Part shown: piece by piece, positions 16,114 through 24,866 of the stretch
Numbering within the stretch: position 1 is the first letter of the stretch
How the letters are laid out: each line of letters starts with the position of its first letter
Source: Streptomyces syringium
GTDB lineage: Bacteria > Actinomycetota > Actinomycetes > Streptomycetales > Streptomycetaceae
Direction of reading: 5' to 3'
Length of the DNA stretch: 64,000 bases
NCBI RefSeq assembly: GCF_017876625.1
Contig: NZ_JAGIOH010000001.1
Span: 5,663,501 to 5,727,500, forward strand
Program-made: the position numbers and the translations under genes
Notes under the pieces: model-generated
Databases searched by the model: none
What the model was told of the DNA's origin: nothing
What the model saw: only the letters and a program-made list of their open reading frames with translations

Positions 16114-18087
16114 ATGACTGCCTCCTCCTCCCTCACCGACCTGCTGCACGCCGCCGTCACCGCCGTCGGGGGCAGTGAGCGCCCCGGCCAGGTCACCATG
16201 GCCGAAGCCATCGCGGAAGCCATCGACGGCAACGCCCATCTGCTCGTGCAGGCCGGTACCGGCACCGGAAAGTCCCTGGGCTATCTGGTGCCGGCCCTCG
16301 CCCACGGCGAGCGGGTCGTCGTCGCGACCGCGACGCTCGCGCTCCAGCGCCAGCTCGTCGAGCGTGATCTTCCGCGGACCGTCGATGCCCTGCACCCGCT
16401 GCTGCGCCGCCGTCCGCAGTTCGCCATGCTCAAGGGCCGGTCGAATTACCTGTGCCTGCACCGGCTCCACGAGGGAGTGCCGCAGGAAGAGGAGGAGGGG
16501 CTTTTTGACCCCTTCGAGGCGGCCGTGCCGTCCAGCAAGCTCGGCAAGGACCTGCTGCGGCTGCGCGACTGGTCGGACGAGACCGAGACCGGCGACCGGG
16601 ACGATCTGACGCCCGGCGTCTCCGACCGCGCGTGGTCCCAGGTCTCGGTCACCTCCCGGGAGTGCCTCGGCGCCTCGAAGTGCGCGTACGGCGCGGAGTG
16701 CTTCGCCGAGGCGGCCCGCGAGCGCGCCAAGCTCGCCGATGTCGTGGTCACCAACCACGCCCTGCTCGCCATCGACGCGATCGAGGGCGCCCCGGTGCTC
16801 CCCAGCCACGAGGTGCTGATCGTCGACGAGGCCCATGAGCTGGTCTCCCGGGTCACCGGAGTCGCCACCGGCGAGCTCACTCCCGGCCAGGTCAACCGCG
16901 CCGTGCGCCGGGCCGCCAAGCTCGTCGACGAGAAGGCCGCCGACGCGCTGCAGACTGCCGCCGAGAGCTTCGAGCGGCTGATGGAGCTGGCCCTGCCCGG
17001 GAGACTGGAGGAGATCCCGGAGGACCTCGGCTACGCCCTCATGGCACTGCGCGACGCCTCCCGCACGGTGATCTCGGCGATCGGTGACACCCGCGACCGG
17101 TCCGTCCAGGACGAGGACGCGGTCCGCAAGCAGGCGCTGGCCGCGGTGGAGAGCATCCACGCGGTGGCCGAGCGCATCGTGGAGGGGTCCCCCTACGACG
17201 TCGTCTGGTACGAGCGCCATGACCGCTTCGGCGCGTCGCTGCGCGTCGCGCCGCTGTCGGTCTCCGGTCTGCTGCGCGAGAAGCTCTTCAATGAGCGTTC
17301 CGTGGTGCTCACCTCGGCCACGCTCAAGATCGGCGGCGACTTCAACGGCGTCGGTGCCTCCCTGGGCCTCGCCCCCGAGGGCATCGAGGGCGACGACCTC
17401 CCCCAGTGGAAGGGTGTGGACGTCGGCTCCCCGTTCGACTACCCCAAGCAGGGAATCCTCTACGTCGCCAAGCATCTCTCCCAGCCCGGCAGGGAAGGCA
17501 GCCGGAGCGACATGCTGGACGAGCTGGCCGAGCTGATGGAGGCCGCGGGCGGCCGGACGCTCGGGCTGTTCTCCTCCATGCGGGCCGCTCAGGCCGCGGC
17601 CGAGGAGCTGCGGGGCCGGCTCGACCTGCCGATCCTGCTGCAGGGCGAGGAGACGCTGGGCGAGCTGATCCGGACCTTCGCCGCCGACGCCCGTACGTGT
17701 CTGTTCGGCACGCTGTCCCTGTGGCAGGGCGTCGACGTGCCGGGGGTGAACTGCCAGCTCGTCGTCATGGACCGGGTGCCCTTCCCCCGCCCCGACGACC
17801 CGCTGATGAGCGCCCGGCAGAAGGCCGTGGAGGAGGCGGGCGGCAATGGCTTCATGGCCGTCGCGGCGACGCACGCGGCGCTGCTGATGGCACAGGGGGC
17901 CGGCCGGCTCGTACGGGCGTCGGGCGACCGGGGCGTGGTCGCGGTGCTCGACCCGCGGCTGGCGACGGCTCGCTACGGCAGCTTCCTGAGGGCCACGATG
18001 CCGGACTTCTGGTACACCACGGACCGTAACCAGGCGCGCCGCTCCCTGGCGGCCATCGACGCCGCGGCGAAGGCGGATGAGAAGTAG
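16114..18087 (+). CDS. dinG: DinG-family ATP-dependent DNA helicase
   Basis: A 657-residue XPD-like SF2 helicase. Walker A is GTGTGKSLGYLVPAL near residue 50. An iron-sulfur cluster region follows with four cysteines (YLCLHR, ECLGASKC, ECFAEA), then TNHALL and the DEAH box VDEAHELV. The C-terminal half has the SMRAAQAAAEEL and TLSLWQGVDVPG motifs and the arginine-finger region GAGRLVRASGDRG. DinG unwinds D-loops, R-loops and forked DNA. A -10-like TAGGCT at 16099-16104 lies 9 bases before ATG 16114. I see no SOS box here, although lexA is its convergent neighbour. Confidence 0.9.
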   Translation: MTASSSLTDLLHAAVTAVGGSERPGQVTMAEAIAEAIDGNAHLLVQAGTGTGKSLGYLVPALAHGERVVVATATLALQRQLVERDLPRTVDALHPLLRRRPQFAMLKGRSNYLCLHRLHEGVPQEEEEGLFDPFEAAVPSSKLGKDLLRLRDWSDETETGDRDDLTPGVSDRAWSQVSVTSRECLGASKCAYGAECFAEAARERAKLADVVVTNHALLAIDAIEGAPVLPSHEVLIVDEAHELVSRVTGVATGELTPGQVNRAVRRAAKLVDEKAADALQTAAESFERLMELALPGRLEEIPEDLGYALMALRDASRTVISAIGDTRDRSVQDEDAVRKQALAAVESIHAVAERIVEGSPYDVVWYERHDRFGASLRVAPLSVSGLLREKLFNERSVVLTSATLKIGGDFNGVGASLGLAPEGIEGDDLPQWKGVDVGSPFDYPKQGILYVAKHLSQPGREGSRSDMLDELAELMEAAGGRTLGLFSSMRAAQAAAEELRGRLDLPILLQGEETLGELIRTFAADARTCLFGTLSLWQGVDVPGVNCQLVVMDRVPFPRPDDPLMSARQKAVEEAGGNGFMAVAATHAALLMAQGAGRLVRASGDRGVVAVLDPRLATARYGSFLRATMPDFWYTTDRNQARRSLAAIDAAAKADEK

Positions 18088-18150
18088 AAGCGCGGGCCGA
18101 GGGGGCCGGGCCCGCCCCACATACAGAGCGGGGCCCGCGCGCATACAGCA

Positions 18151-18184
18151 GGGCCCCGGAACCGGCGCAGTGGTTCCGGGGCCC
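18151..18184. terminator. Terminator hairpin between dinG and lexA
   Basis: A perfect 13-bp stem GGGCCCCGGAACC with an 8-base loop. A second, longer imperfect G/C-rich hairpin lies just left, at about 18090-18142. The pair serves the convergent dinG and lexA transcripts. Confidence 0.8.
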
Positions 18185-18197
18185 GGTCTTCGCGGAC

Positions 18198-18983
18198 TCA
18201 CACCCGCCGCAGCACCGCCACGACCTTGCCGAGGATGGTGGCCTCGTCGCCGGGGATGGGCTGGTAGGCGGCATTGTGCGGCAGCAGCCACACATGGCCG
18301 TCCTCGCGCTTGAAGCGCTTGACGGTCGCCTCGCCGTCGAGCATCGCGGCCACGATATCGCCGTTCTCCGCGACGGGCTGACGACGCACCGTGACCCAGT
18401 CGCCGTCACAGATGGCGGCTTCGATCATGGAATCGCCGACCACCTTCAGCACGAACAGCTCGCCGTCGCCCACCAGTTGGCGGGGGAGGGGGAAGACGTC
18501 CTCGACGGACTCCTCGGCGAGGATCGGGCCGCCGGCGGCGATCCGGCCGACCAGGGGGACGTACGACGCGGCGGGCTTACCGGTCGTGTCGGTCGGCTGG
18601 GAGCTCGGCTGATCGGAGCCGCGCACCTCGTAGGCCCGGGGGCGGTGCGGATCCCGTCGCAGGAACCCCTTGCGCTCCAGGGCCATCAGCTGATGGGCCA
18701 CGGAAGAGGTGCTGGAGAGCCCCACCGCCTGGCCGATCTCTCGCATGGACGGTGGGTAACCGCGGCGCTGGACCGAGTCCCGGATGACCTCGATCACGCG
18801 GCGCTGCCGGTCGGTGAGTCCGGAGCTGTCCGCCCGGATTCCTGGTGGGCGTCCCGGGAGTGAGCGGGCCGGCTTCTGCCCCTCGGCGTTCATGGCTGCG
18901 TCATTCATCGGGTGTGCCTGGTCGAGTCGGCTCTGGGAGCGGTCCTGGGCGGTGATGGTGGCGCTGTCTGCGGTGGTGGTCAC
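18198..18983 (-). CDS. lexA: SOS repressor LexA
   Basis: A 261-residue repressor. An N-terminal extension is followed by the winged-helix DNA-binding domain (LTDRQRRVIEVIRD, PSMREIGQAVGLSSTSSVAH) and the S24 autoprotease domain. The Ala-Gly cleavage bond lies in RIAAGGPI, the nucleophile Ser is in VVGDSMIEAAI, and the general-base Lys is in ATVKRF. GTG 18983 is preceded by a purine-rich GAGAGGGG; the ORF is open a further 24 codons, but these overlap the operator. Autoregulation is expected from the SOS box at 19047-19060. Confidence 0.95.
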   Translation of the reverse strand: MTTTADSATITAQDRSQSRLDQAHPMNDAAMNAEGQKPARSLPGRPPGIRADSSGLTDRQRRVIEVIRDSVQRRGYPPSMREIGQAVGLSSTSSVAHQLMALERKGFLRRDPHRPRAYEVRGSDQPSSQPTDTTGKPAASYVPLVGRIAAGGPILAEESVEDVFPLPRQLVGDGELFVLKVVGDSMIEAAICDGDWVTVRRQPVAENGDIVAAMLDGEATVKRFKREDGHVWLLPHNAAYQPIPGDEATILGKVVAVLRRV

Positions 18984-19046
18984 GTCGGCCCCTCTCGAGA
19001 TGTTCTCCCTAGCTGGACAACGGTAGTTGCTTTCGAAAGGTTGCGC

Positions 19047-19060
19047 CAAACACACGTTCG
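19047..19060 (-). promoter_or_regulatory. LexA (SOS) box
   Basis: On the minus strand the sequence reads CGAACGTGTGTTTG, a full match to the actinobacterial SOS consensus CGAACRNRYGTTYG. It lies 64 bases upstream of the lexA start, the usual place for autoregulation. Confidence 0.9.
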
Positions 19061-19403
19061 AGTGAAATATCGCAGATTACCTGACGTGATCAGACGGGAA
19101 GGTGTACAGGCGGAGATCAATTCGCCCATTGCGGTAGCCTTCGGTGCGAACGCCACCGGATGGCGCGCAGGTCGCCGGACCGGGCAATGCGCCCCAAAGT
19201 GCCATCGGCCGTCGGGCCTGTGGCGCGGCGCCCGCAAGGGATCCGAAGGGTCCGGTGCCGGCCCGGTGTGCCGACGCCAGTGTGCCATTCGCGGGCCCGT
19301 GGTGGCCCGTCCGGGGCCGCTCCCGCGCGTCCCGGGCCCCGTCCGACGGTGTCGGCGCCGGTCCTCCGCGGTGCGACACGCGCTCGGCGCGCTTGCCTGC
19401 CAG

Positions 19404-19450
19404 CCACCAGATCTAGTGGTTTGATGGCGACGGCCACCCACCAGTAGTGG
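19404..19450 (+). promoter_or_regulatory. Paired NrdR-box-like operators
   Basis: CCACCAGATCTAGTGG (19404-19419) is a near-perfect palindrome. A related half-conserved copy CACCCACCAGTAGTGG is at 19435-19450, exactly 31 bases later. NrdR boxes are typically paired three helical turns apart, and these lie upstream of nrdR-nrdJ, so autoregulation is likely. The second box is weak. Confidence 0.65.
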
Positions 19451-19595
19451 TCCGCGGGTGGCCCTGGTGCATTCCGGTCGCGGCCATCGCCTATGCTGGG
19501 GGCTGCTTCGCGAGGCCTGTACGAGGCCCGTCGAAGCCGAAGATCGTGTACAGCTTTTTTCGAGGTTCCTCGAGGGTGAAGGAGGGTGGAGAGCC

Positions 19596-20108
19596 ATGCA
19601 CTGCCCCTTCTGCAGGCACCCCGACAGCCGGGTCGTCGACAGTCGGACCACCGATGACGGTTGTTCGATCCGCAGGCGCCGCCAGTGCCCCGACTGCTCC
19701 CGTCGCTTCACGACCGTGGAGACCGCGTCACTCATGGTGATCAAGCGGAGCGGGGTCACCGAGCCCTTCAGCCGCAACAAGGTCATCTCCGGCGTGCGCA
19801 AGGCGTGCCAGGGGCGCCCGGTCACCGAGGACGCCCTGGCCCAGCTCGGCCAGCGTGTCGAAGAGGCGGTGCGTGCCACGGGCAGCGCCGAGCTCTCCAC
19901 GCATGACGTCGGCCTCGCCATACTCGGCCCGCTCAAGGACCTCGACCTGGTCGCGTATCTGCGGTTCGCGTCCGTGTACCAGGCCTTCGACTCGCTGGAG
20001 GACTTCGAGGCCGCCGTCGCGGAGCTCCGCGAACAGCGGCCCGCGACAGACGCCGTCGGCCGCGGCGAGGACGTCGACGTTCCCGCGCCCGCCGCGGCCG
20101 CCGACTAG
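19596..20108 (+). CDS. nrdR: Transcriptional repressor NrdR
   Basis: A 170-residue repressor of ribonucleotide reductase genes. The N-terminal zinc ribbon is MHCPFCRHPDSRVVDSR ... RRQCPDCSRRF (two CxxC pairs). The ATP-cone domain follows (VIKRSGVTEPFSRNKVISGVRKAC), which senses ATP/dATP. ATG 19596 has GGAGGG at 19581-19586. It is followed by nrdJ in the same direction 116 bases downstream; the two form the usual Streptomyces nrdRJ pair. The C-terminus carries a short acidic Ala/Pro tail. Confidence 0.95.
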   Translation: MHCPFCRHPDSRVVDSRTTDDGCSIRRRRQCPDCSRRFTTVETASLMVIKRSGVTEPFSRNKVISGVRKACQGRPVTEDALAQLGQRVEEAVRATGSAELSTHDVGLAILGPLKDLDLVAYLRFASVYQAFDSLEDFEAAVAELREQRPATDAVGRGEDVDVPAPAAAAD

Positions 20109-20224
20109 CAGCGGCGACCACACAGGATCAGCCCGGCGCGCTCCGCGCGCACGGGTGGAAGACACACACCGCGCCCCGGAAGAATTGGGCGCATTAGGGC
20201 GTTTTGCCCGTAGAGGGAGGCGGC

Positions 20225-23104
20225 ATGACAGAGACGACGAGCGGCCCGGCACGAGGTTCCCGCTCCAAGGGAAACAAGGGTGCCAAGGGTCTGCGCATCG
20301 AGCGCATTCACACCACTCCCGGTGTCCACCCCTACGACGAGGTGGTCTGGGAGCGTCGTGACGTCGTCATGACCAACTGGCGCGACGGCTCGATCAACTT
20401 CGAGCAGCGTGGCGTCGAGTTCCCCGACTCCTGGTCGGTGAACGCGGTCAACATTGTCACGAGCAAGTACTTCCGCGGCGCGGTCGGCTCCCCGGACCGC
20501 GAGTCGAGCCTCAAGCAGCTCATCGACCGAGTGGTGCGCACCTACCGCAAGGCCGGCGAGGAGCACGGTTACTTCGCCTCCCCGGCGGACGCCGAGATCT
20601 TCGACCACGAGCTGACCTACGCCCTGCTGCACCAGGTCTTCAGCTTCAACTCCCCGGTCTGGTTCAACGTCGGCACCGCTCAGCCGCAGCAGGTCTCCGC
20701 CTGCTTCATCCTCTCCGTCGACGACTCCATGGAGTCGATCCTCGACTGGTACAAGGAAGAGGGGATGATCTTCAAGGGCGGCTCCGGCGCCGGCCTGAAC
20801 CTCTCCCGCATCCGCTCCTCCAAGGAGCTGCTCTCCTCCGGCGGCAACGCCTCCGGTCCGGTCTCCTTCATGCGCGGCGCCGACGCCTCCGCCGGCACCA
20901 TCAAGTCGGGCGGCGCCACCCGTCGCGCGGCCAAGATGGTCGTCCTGGACGTCGACCACCCGGACGTCGAGGCCTTCATCGAGACCAAGGTGAAGGAAGA
21001 GGAGAAGGTCCGCGCCCTGCGCGACGCCGGCTTCGACATGGACCTGGGCGGCGACGACATCACGTCCGTCCAGTACCAGAACGCCAACAACTCCGTCCGG
21101 GTGAACGACGAGTTCATGAAGGCCGTCGAGGCCGGCTCGAAGTTCGGTCTGCGCGGCCGCATGACCGGTGAGGTCATCGAGGAGATCGACGCCAAGGGCC
21201 TCTTCCGCAAGATGGCCGAGGCGGCCTGGGCCTGCGCCGACCCGGGCATCCAGTACGACGACACGATCAACCACTGGCACACCTCGCCGGAGTCGGGCCG
21301 GATCACCGCGTCCAACCCGTGCTCGGAGTACATGCACCTGGACAACTCCTCGTGCAACCTCGCCTCGCTCAACCTCATGAAGTTCCTGCGCGACGACGAC
21401 CAGGGCAACCAGTCGTTCGACGCCGAGCGCTTCGCCAAGGTCGTCGAGCTGGTCATCACGGCGATGGACATCTCCATCTGCTTCGCCGACTTCCCGACCG
21501 AGAAGATCGGCGAGACGACCCGCGCCTTCCGCCAGCTGGGCATCGGCTACGCCAACCTGGGCGCCCTGCTGATGGCCACCGGCCACGCGTACGACAGCGA
21601 CGGCGGCCGTGCGCTCGCCGGTGCCATCACCTCGCTGATGACCGGCACCTCCTACCGCCGCTCCGCCGAGCTCGCCGCGGTCGTCGGCCCGTACGACGGC
21701 TACGCCCGCAACGCGGACGCCCACCAGCGCGTCATGAAGCAGCACGCGGACGCCAACGGCGCCGCCAAGCGCGTGGACGACCTGGACACCCCGGTCTGGG
21801 CCGCGGCAACCGAGGCGTGGCAGGACGTCATCCGCCTCGGCGAGAAGGACGGCTTCCGCAACGCCCAGGCCTCGGTGCTCGCCCCAACCGGCACCATCGG
21901 CCTGATGATGGACTGCGACACCACGGGCGTCGAGCCGGACCTGGCCCTGGTCAAGTTCAAGAAGCTCGTCGGCGGCGGCTCGATGCAGATCGTGAACAAC
22001 ACGGTGCCCAAGGCGCTCAAGCGCCTCGGCTACCAGCCGGAGCAGGTCGAGGCGATCGTCGCCCACATCGCCGAGCACGGCAATGTGATCGACGCCCCGG
22101 GCCTGCGGACCGAGCACTACGAGGTCTTCGACTGCGCCATGGGCGAGCGCGCGATCTCCGCCATGGGCCACGTGCGCATGATGGCCGCCGCGCAGCCGTT
22201 CCTGTCGGGCGCGATCTCCAAGACCGTGAACCTGCCGGAGTCCGCGACCGTCGAAGAGGTCGAGGAGGTCTACTTCGAGGGCTGGAAGCTCGGTCTGAAG
22301 GCGCTCGCGATCTACCGCGACAACTGCAAGGTCGGCCAGCCGCTCTCCGCCAAGAAGAAGGAGAAGGAGGCGGCGAAGGCCCCCGAGGCCGTCGCCCCCG
22401 CCGCGGAGAAGGTCGTCGAGTACCGCCCGGTCCGCAAGCGGCTGCCCAAGGGCCGTCCGGGCATCACCACCTCCTTCACCGTGGGTGGCGCCGAGGGCTA
22501 CATGACCGCCAACTCCTACCCGGACGACGGTCTCGGTGAGGTCTTCCTCAAGATGTCCAAGCAGGGTTCGACCCTCGCGGGCATGATGGACGCCTTCTCG
22601 ATCGCCGTCTCGGTCGGTCTGCAGTACGGCGTCCCGCTGGAGACGTACGTCTCGAAGTTCACGAACATGCGCTTCGAGCCGGCCGGCATGACGGACGACC
22701 CGGACGTGCGGATGGCGCAGTCGATCGTCGACTACATCTTCCGCCGCCTGGCGCTGGACTTCCTGCCCTTCGAGACGCGCTCGGCGCTGGGCATCCACTC
22801 CGCCGAGGAGCGCCAGCGTCACCTGGACACCGGCTCCTACGAGCCGTCCGACGACGATGTGGACGTCGAGGGCCTGGCGCAGTCCGCGCCGCGGCACATC
22901 GAGGCCCCGAAGACGGAGTCCCCGGCGCAGCCGGCGGCCGTGGTCCCGGCCCCGAAGCAGGTCCACAACTCCACCGAGCTGGTGGAGATGCAGCTCGGCC
23001 TGAACGCGGACGCGCCGCTGTGCTTCTCCTGTGGCACGAAGATGCGCCGTGCGGGCAGCTGCTACCTCTGCGAGGGCTGCGGCTCGACCAGCGGCTGCAG
23101 CTGA
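20225..23104 (+). CDS. nrdJ: Vitamin B12-dependent ribonucleoside-diphosphate reductase, class II
   Basis: A 959-residue adenosylcobalamin-dependent reductase making dNTPs without need of oxygen. Motifs: FNSPVWFNVGTAQPQQVSAC with the first redox cysteine, NPCSEYMHLDNSSCNL with the active-site region, APTGTIGLMMDCDTTGVEP, and a C-terminal Cys-rich tail CFSCGTKMRRAGSCYLC then CGSTSGCS for zinc binding and re-reduction. ATG 20225 has GGGAGG at 20215-20220. Codon bias is very strong (nearly all C/G third positions), suggesting high expression. I see no B12 riboswitch upstream. A terminator follows. Confidence 0.97.
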   Translation: MTETTSGPARGSRSKGNKGAKGLRIERIHTTPGVHPYDEVVWERRDVVMTNWRDGSINFEQRGVEFPDSWSVNAVNIVTSKYFRGAVGSPDRESSLKQLIDRVVRTYRKAGEEHGYFASPADAEIFDHELTYALLHQVFSFNSPVWFNVGTAQPQQVSACFILSVDDSMESILDWYKEEGMIFKGGSGAGLNLSRIRSSKELLSSGGNASGPVSFMRGADASAGTIKSGGATRRAAKMVVLDVDHPDVEAFIETKVKEEEKVRALRDAGFDMDLGGDDITSVQYQNANNSVRVNDEFMKAVEAGSKFGLRGRMTGEVIEEIDAKGLFRKMAEAAWACADPGIQYDDTINHWHTSPESGRITASNPCSEYMHLDNSSCNLASLNLMKFLRDDDQGNQSFDAERFAKVVELVITAMDISICFADFPTEKIGETTRAFRQLGIGYANLGALLMATGHAYDSDGGRALAGAITSLMTGTSYRRSAELAAVVGPYDGYARNADAHQRVMKQHADANGAAKRVDDLDTPVWAAATEAWQDVIRLGEKDGFRNAQASVLAPTGTIGLMMDCDTTGVEPDLALVKFKKLVGGGSMQIVNNTVPKALKRLGYQPEQVEAIVAHIAEHGNVIDAPGLRTEHYEVFDCAMGERAISAMGHVRMMAAAQPFLSGAISKTVNLPESATVEEVEEVYFEGWKLGLKALAIYRDNCKVGQPLSAKKKEKEAAKAPEAVAPAAEKVVEYRPVRKRLPKGRPGITTSFTVGGAEGYMTANSYPDDGLGEVFLKMSKQGSTLAGMMDAFSIAVSVGLQYGVPLETYVSKFTNMRFEPAGMTDDPDVRMAQSIVDYIFRRLALDFLPFETRSALGIHSAEERQRHLDTGSYEPSDDDVDVEGLAQSAPRHIEAPKTESPAQPAAVVPAPKQVHNSTELVEMQLGLNADAPLCFSCGTKMRRAGSCYLCEGCGSTSGCS

Positions 23105-23116
23105 CAGTCGCCTGAA

Positions 23117-23153
23117 CCGAAGGGGAGCCGGCCCGGTGCCGGCTCCCCTTCGG
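23117..23153 (+). terminator. nrdJ terminator
   Basis: A 16-bp inverted repeat CCGAAGGGGAGCCGGC with a short loop, 13 bases after the nrdJ stop. Confidence 0.9.
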
Positions 23154-23268
23154 CGTACCGGGGCGTCGCAGACGCCCGTCCCGACCGTCCGTCCCGGGCC
23201 GATCGTCAGCGGTCATTTCCGATCGTGAATACTGGCCGGACGACCAGGCAAGGGGAGTGAGTGGCGGT

Positions 23269-24099
23269 ATGGGCGAGTCCCTGTGGGGCGGCGACGAGCT
23301 GGACCTCGACGGCTACCTGGCGCGCATCGGATTCACCGGCACACCGCGGGCGGACCTGGCGACGCTCCGGGCCGTGCACCGGGGACACGTGGCCGCCTTC
23401 CCCTTCGAGAACCTGGAGATCCTGCTCGGCCGCCCCGTCCTGCTCGACGTCCCGGCGCTGCAGGACAAGATGGTGACGCGCCGCCGCGGGGGCTACTGTT
23501 ACGAGCAGAACCTGCTGCTGGCCGCCGCTCTCGACCGCGTCGGCTTCTCCTTCACCGGGCTCGGGGCACGGGTCCGCATGGGCAGTGACAGCCGGCGCCC
23601 CGCCACCCATATGGCGCTCGCGGTCCAGGCCGACGGCGAGCAGTGGCTGTGCGACGTCGGGTTCGGTGGCGAGGGGCTGCTGGAGCCGCTGGCGTTCCGG
23701 GACGGGATACGCGAGCGCCAAGGGGACTGGACGTTTGGAATGGAGCGCGAACAGAAGGGCGTACGCGTCCTTCGCACGCTCCACCCGGAGGGCTGGTTCG
23801 ACCTCTACGCGATCGGCCCGGAGGAGCGGTTCCCCGTCGACTACGCGGTCATGAACCACTACATCTCGACGCACCCGCGCTCACCCTTCGTCTCCCGGCC
23901 CGTAGTGCAGCAGACGGAGTCCGATCACCGGCGGAATCTGGTCGGCACGGTCCTGACGAGCACTCGCGCCGACGGCTCGCGTGACACCTGCGAGGTCGGG
24001 GTGGAGGAGTTGCCGGATGTACTCGCGCGGGAGTTCCGGATCGAGCTGAGCGCGGCGGACGCCGAGACGCTCGCGCGGGTGTACTCCTCCGGTACGTGA
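23269..24099 (+). CDS. Arylamine N-acetyltransferase
   Basis: A 276-residue cytosolic enzyme that transfers acetyl (or another acyl) from CoA to arylamines, hydrazines or similar amines. The Cys-His-Asp triad is visible: RRGGYCYEQN with Cys77, THMALAV with His, and CDVGFGGEG with Asp. The N-terminal DGYLARIGF ... HVAAFPFENL is the family opening. ATG 23269 has AGGGGAG at 23250-23256; a GTG at 23257 is in frame but sits directly on that site. In some actinomycetes, members of this family act in polyketide release (ansamycin amide synthases), but no such cluster is here, so a xenobiotic or general role is more likely. Confidence 0.9.
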   Translation: MGESLWGGDELDLDGYLARIGFTGTPRADLATLRAVHRGHVAAFPFENLEILLGRPVLLDVPALQDKMVTRRRGGYCYEQNLLLAAALDRVGFSFTGLGARVRMGSDSRRPATHMALAVQADGEQWLCDVGFGGEGLLEPLAFRDGIRERQGDWTFGMEREQKGVRVLRTLHPEGWFDLYAIGPEERFPVDYAVMNHYISTHPRSPFVSRPVVQQTESDHRRNLVGTVLTSTRADGSRDTCEVGVEELPDVLAREFRIELSAADAETLARVYSSGT

Positions 24100-24132
24100 T
24101 ACGCGCCACTGCCTGGGCCGTACGATGGCGCG

Positions 24133-24738
24133 GTGCTGGTCAAGTGGATTCGCTGCACCGTGGTGGACCGCCGCGGGTTCGAGCGGGGGCAGCGGAAATG
24201 GGCGGGGTTGCTCGGTGAGCCCGGATTCCGGGGGCAGGGCGGCGGCTGGAGCCGTGGGCGTCCGCAGGTGGCGCACCTCTTCGGCTTCTGGGAGAGCCGC
24301 GCCTTCTACGACTCCTTCATGGCGCGCTCGCACGACAGACTGGCGGCCTCCCAGGCCGGTACGTACAAGGACATCCAGGTCCGGCTGTTCGAGCACCGCT
24401 TCGACGTGAAGGTGGGTTTCCGGCCGCAGTTCTCCGACGCGGACGTGGTGCGGTTCGCCCACTGCCGGATCCGCGCGGACCGGGTGGAGCACTTCACGCA
24501 CATGCAGGAGAAGGTGTGGAATCCGGCGATGGCCGGGTCTCCGGGGATGCTGCGCGGTGTGTTCGGCGAGGCGCCCGGCCAGGAATTCCTGGTGCTGTCG
24601 ATGTGGAACTCCGAGGCCGAACACGGCAAGTACCGGACCGAGCGGGTGGAGCGGCTCGCCCTGCGGGCGCAGACCGAGGCGGACGTGGCGGCCATCGCGG
24701 GCGACATCGTCGCGATAGAACCGTCCTGGACGGTGTGA
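24133..24738 (+). CDS. YdbC-like / DUF4937 domain protein
   Basis: A 201-residue protein containing two alpha/beta ABM-like segments: MLVKWIRCTVVDRRGFERGQ ... HLFGFWESRAFYDSFM, and VVRFAHCRIRADRVEHFTHMQ ... VLSMWNSEAEHGKY. The repeat of a 'filter-then-fitness' dimeric alpha/beta barrel pattern matches small monooxygenase-like or antibiotic-biosynthesis-monooxygenase-like folds, without proven activity. GTG 24133 starts 6 bases after a -10-like TACGAT (24121-24126), so it is probably leaderless. It is 33 bases downstream of the N-acetyltransferase, possibly with its own promoter. Confidence 0.65.
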   Translation: MLVKWIRCTVVDRRGFERGQRKWAGLLGEPGFRGQGGGWSRGRPQVAHLFGFWESRAFYDSFMARSHDRLAASQAGTYKDIQVRLFEHRFDVKVGFRPQFSDADVVRFAHCRIRADRVEHFTHMQEKVWNPAMAGSPGMLRGVFGEAPGQEFLVLSMWNSEAEHGKYRTERVERLALRAQTEADVAAIAGDIVAIEPSWTV

Positions 24739-24866
24739 CAGCCCGGCCCCGGCCGCTCCGGCGCCGGTCACGTACCGCGCGCCCCCGCCCCCGGCCGCAC
24801 TCCGGGGTCTCCGCCGGTTCCCGGAGCGGCGAGGCGGGTGGCCGGTACTCGATCTAGGGTGGCGGC

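Larger units (their letters stand above)
18984..19595. other. Divergent lexA-nrdR intergenic region
   Basis: This 612-base stretch has no gene I can support. It holds the LexA box (19047-19060), two NrdR-box-like palindromes (19404-19450) and a -10-like TATGCT near 19493 for nrdR. The middle (about 19120-19380) is G/C-rich with small open frames on both strands that have no recognisable product. Confidence 0.7.

Noticed and set aside
15100..18291. Minus-strand open frame of 1063 codons across the acyltransferase and dinG
   Set aside because: It covers two well-supported plus-strand genes and parts of intergenic DNA; amino acid composition is Gly/Arg/Val-rich without motifs.
19400..19595. B12 riboswitch upstream of nrdR-nrdJ
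   Set aside because: I looked for the B12 box and the typical conserved core; neither is present. Control by NrdR boxes explains the region better.
20105..22966. Minus-strand open frame of 953 codons opposite nrdJ
   Set aside because: A shadow of a strongly biased, motif-confirmed nrdJ; no independent support.
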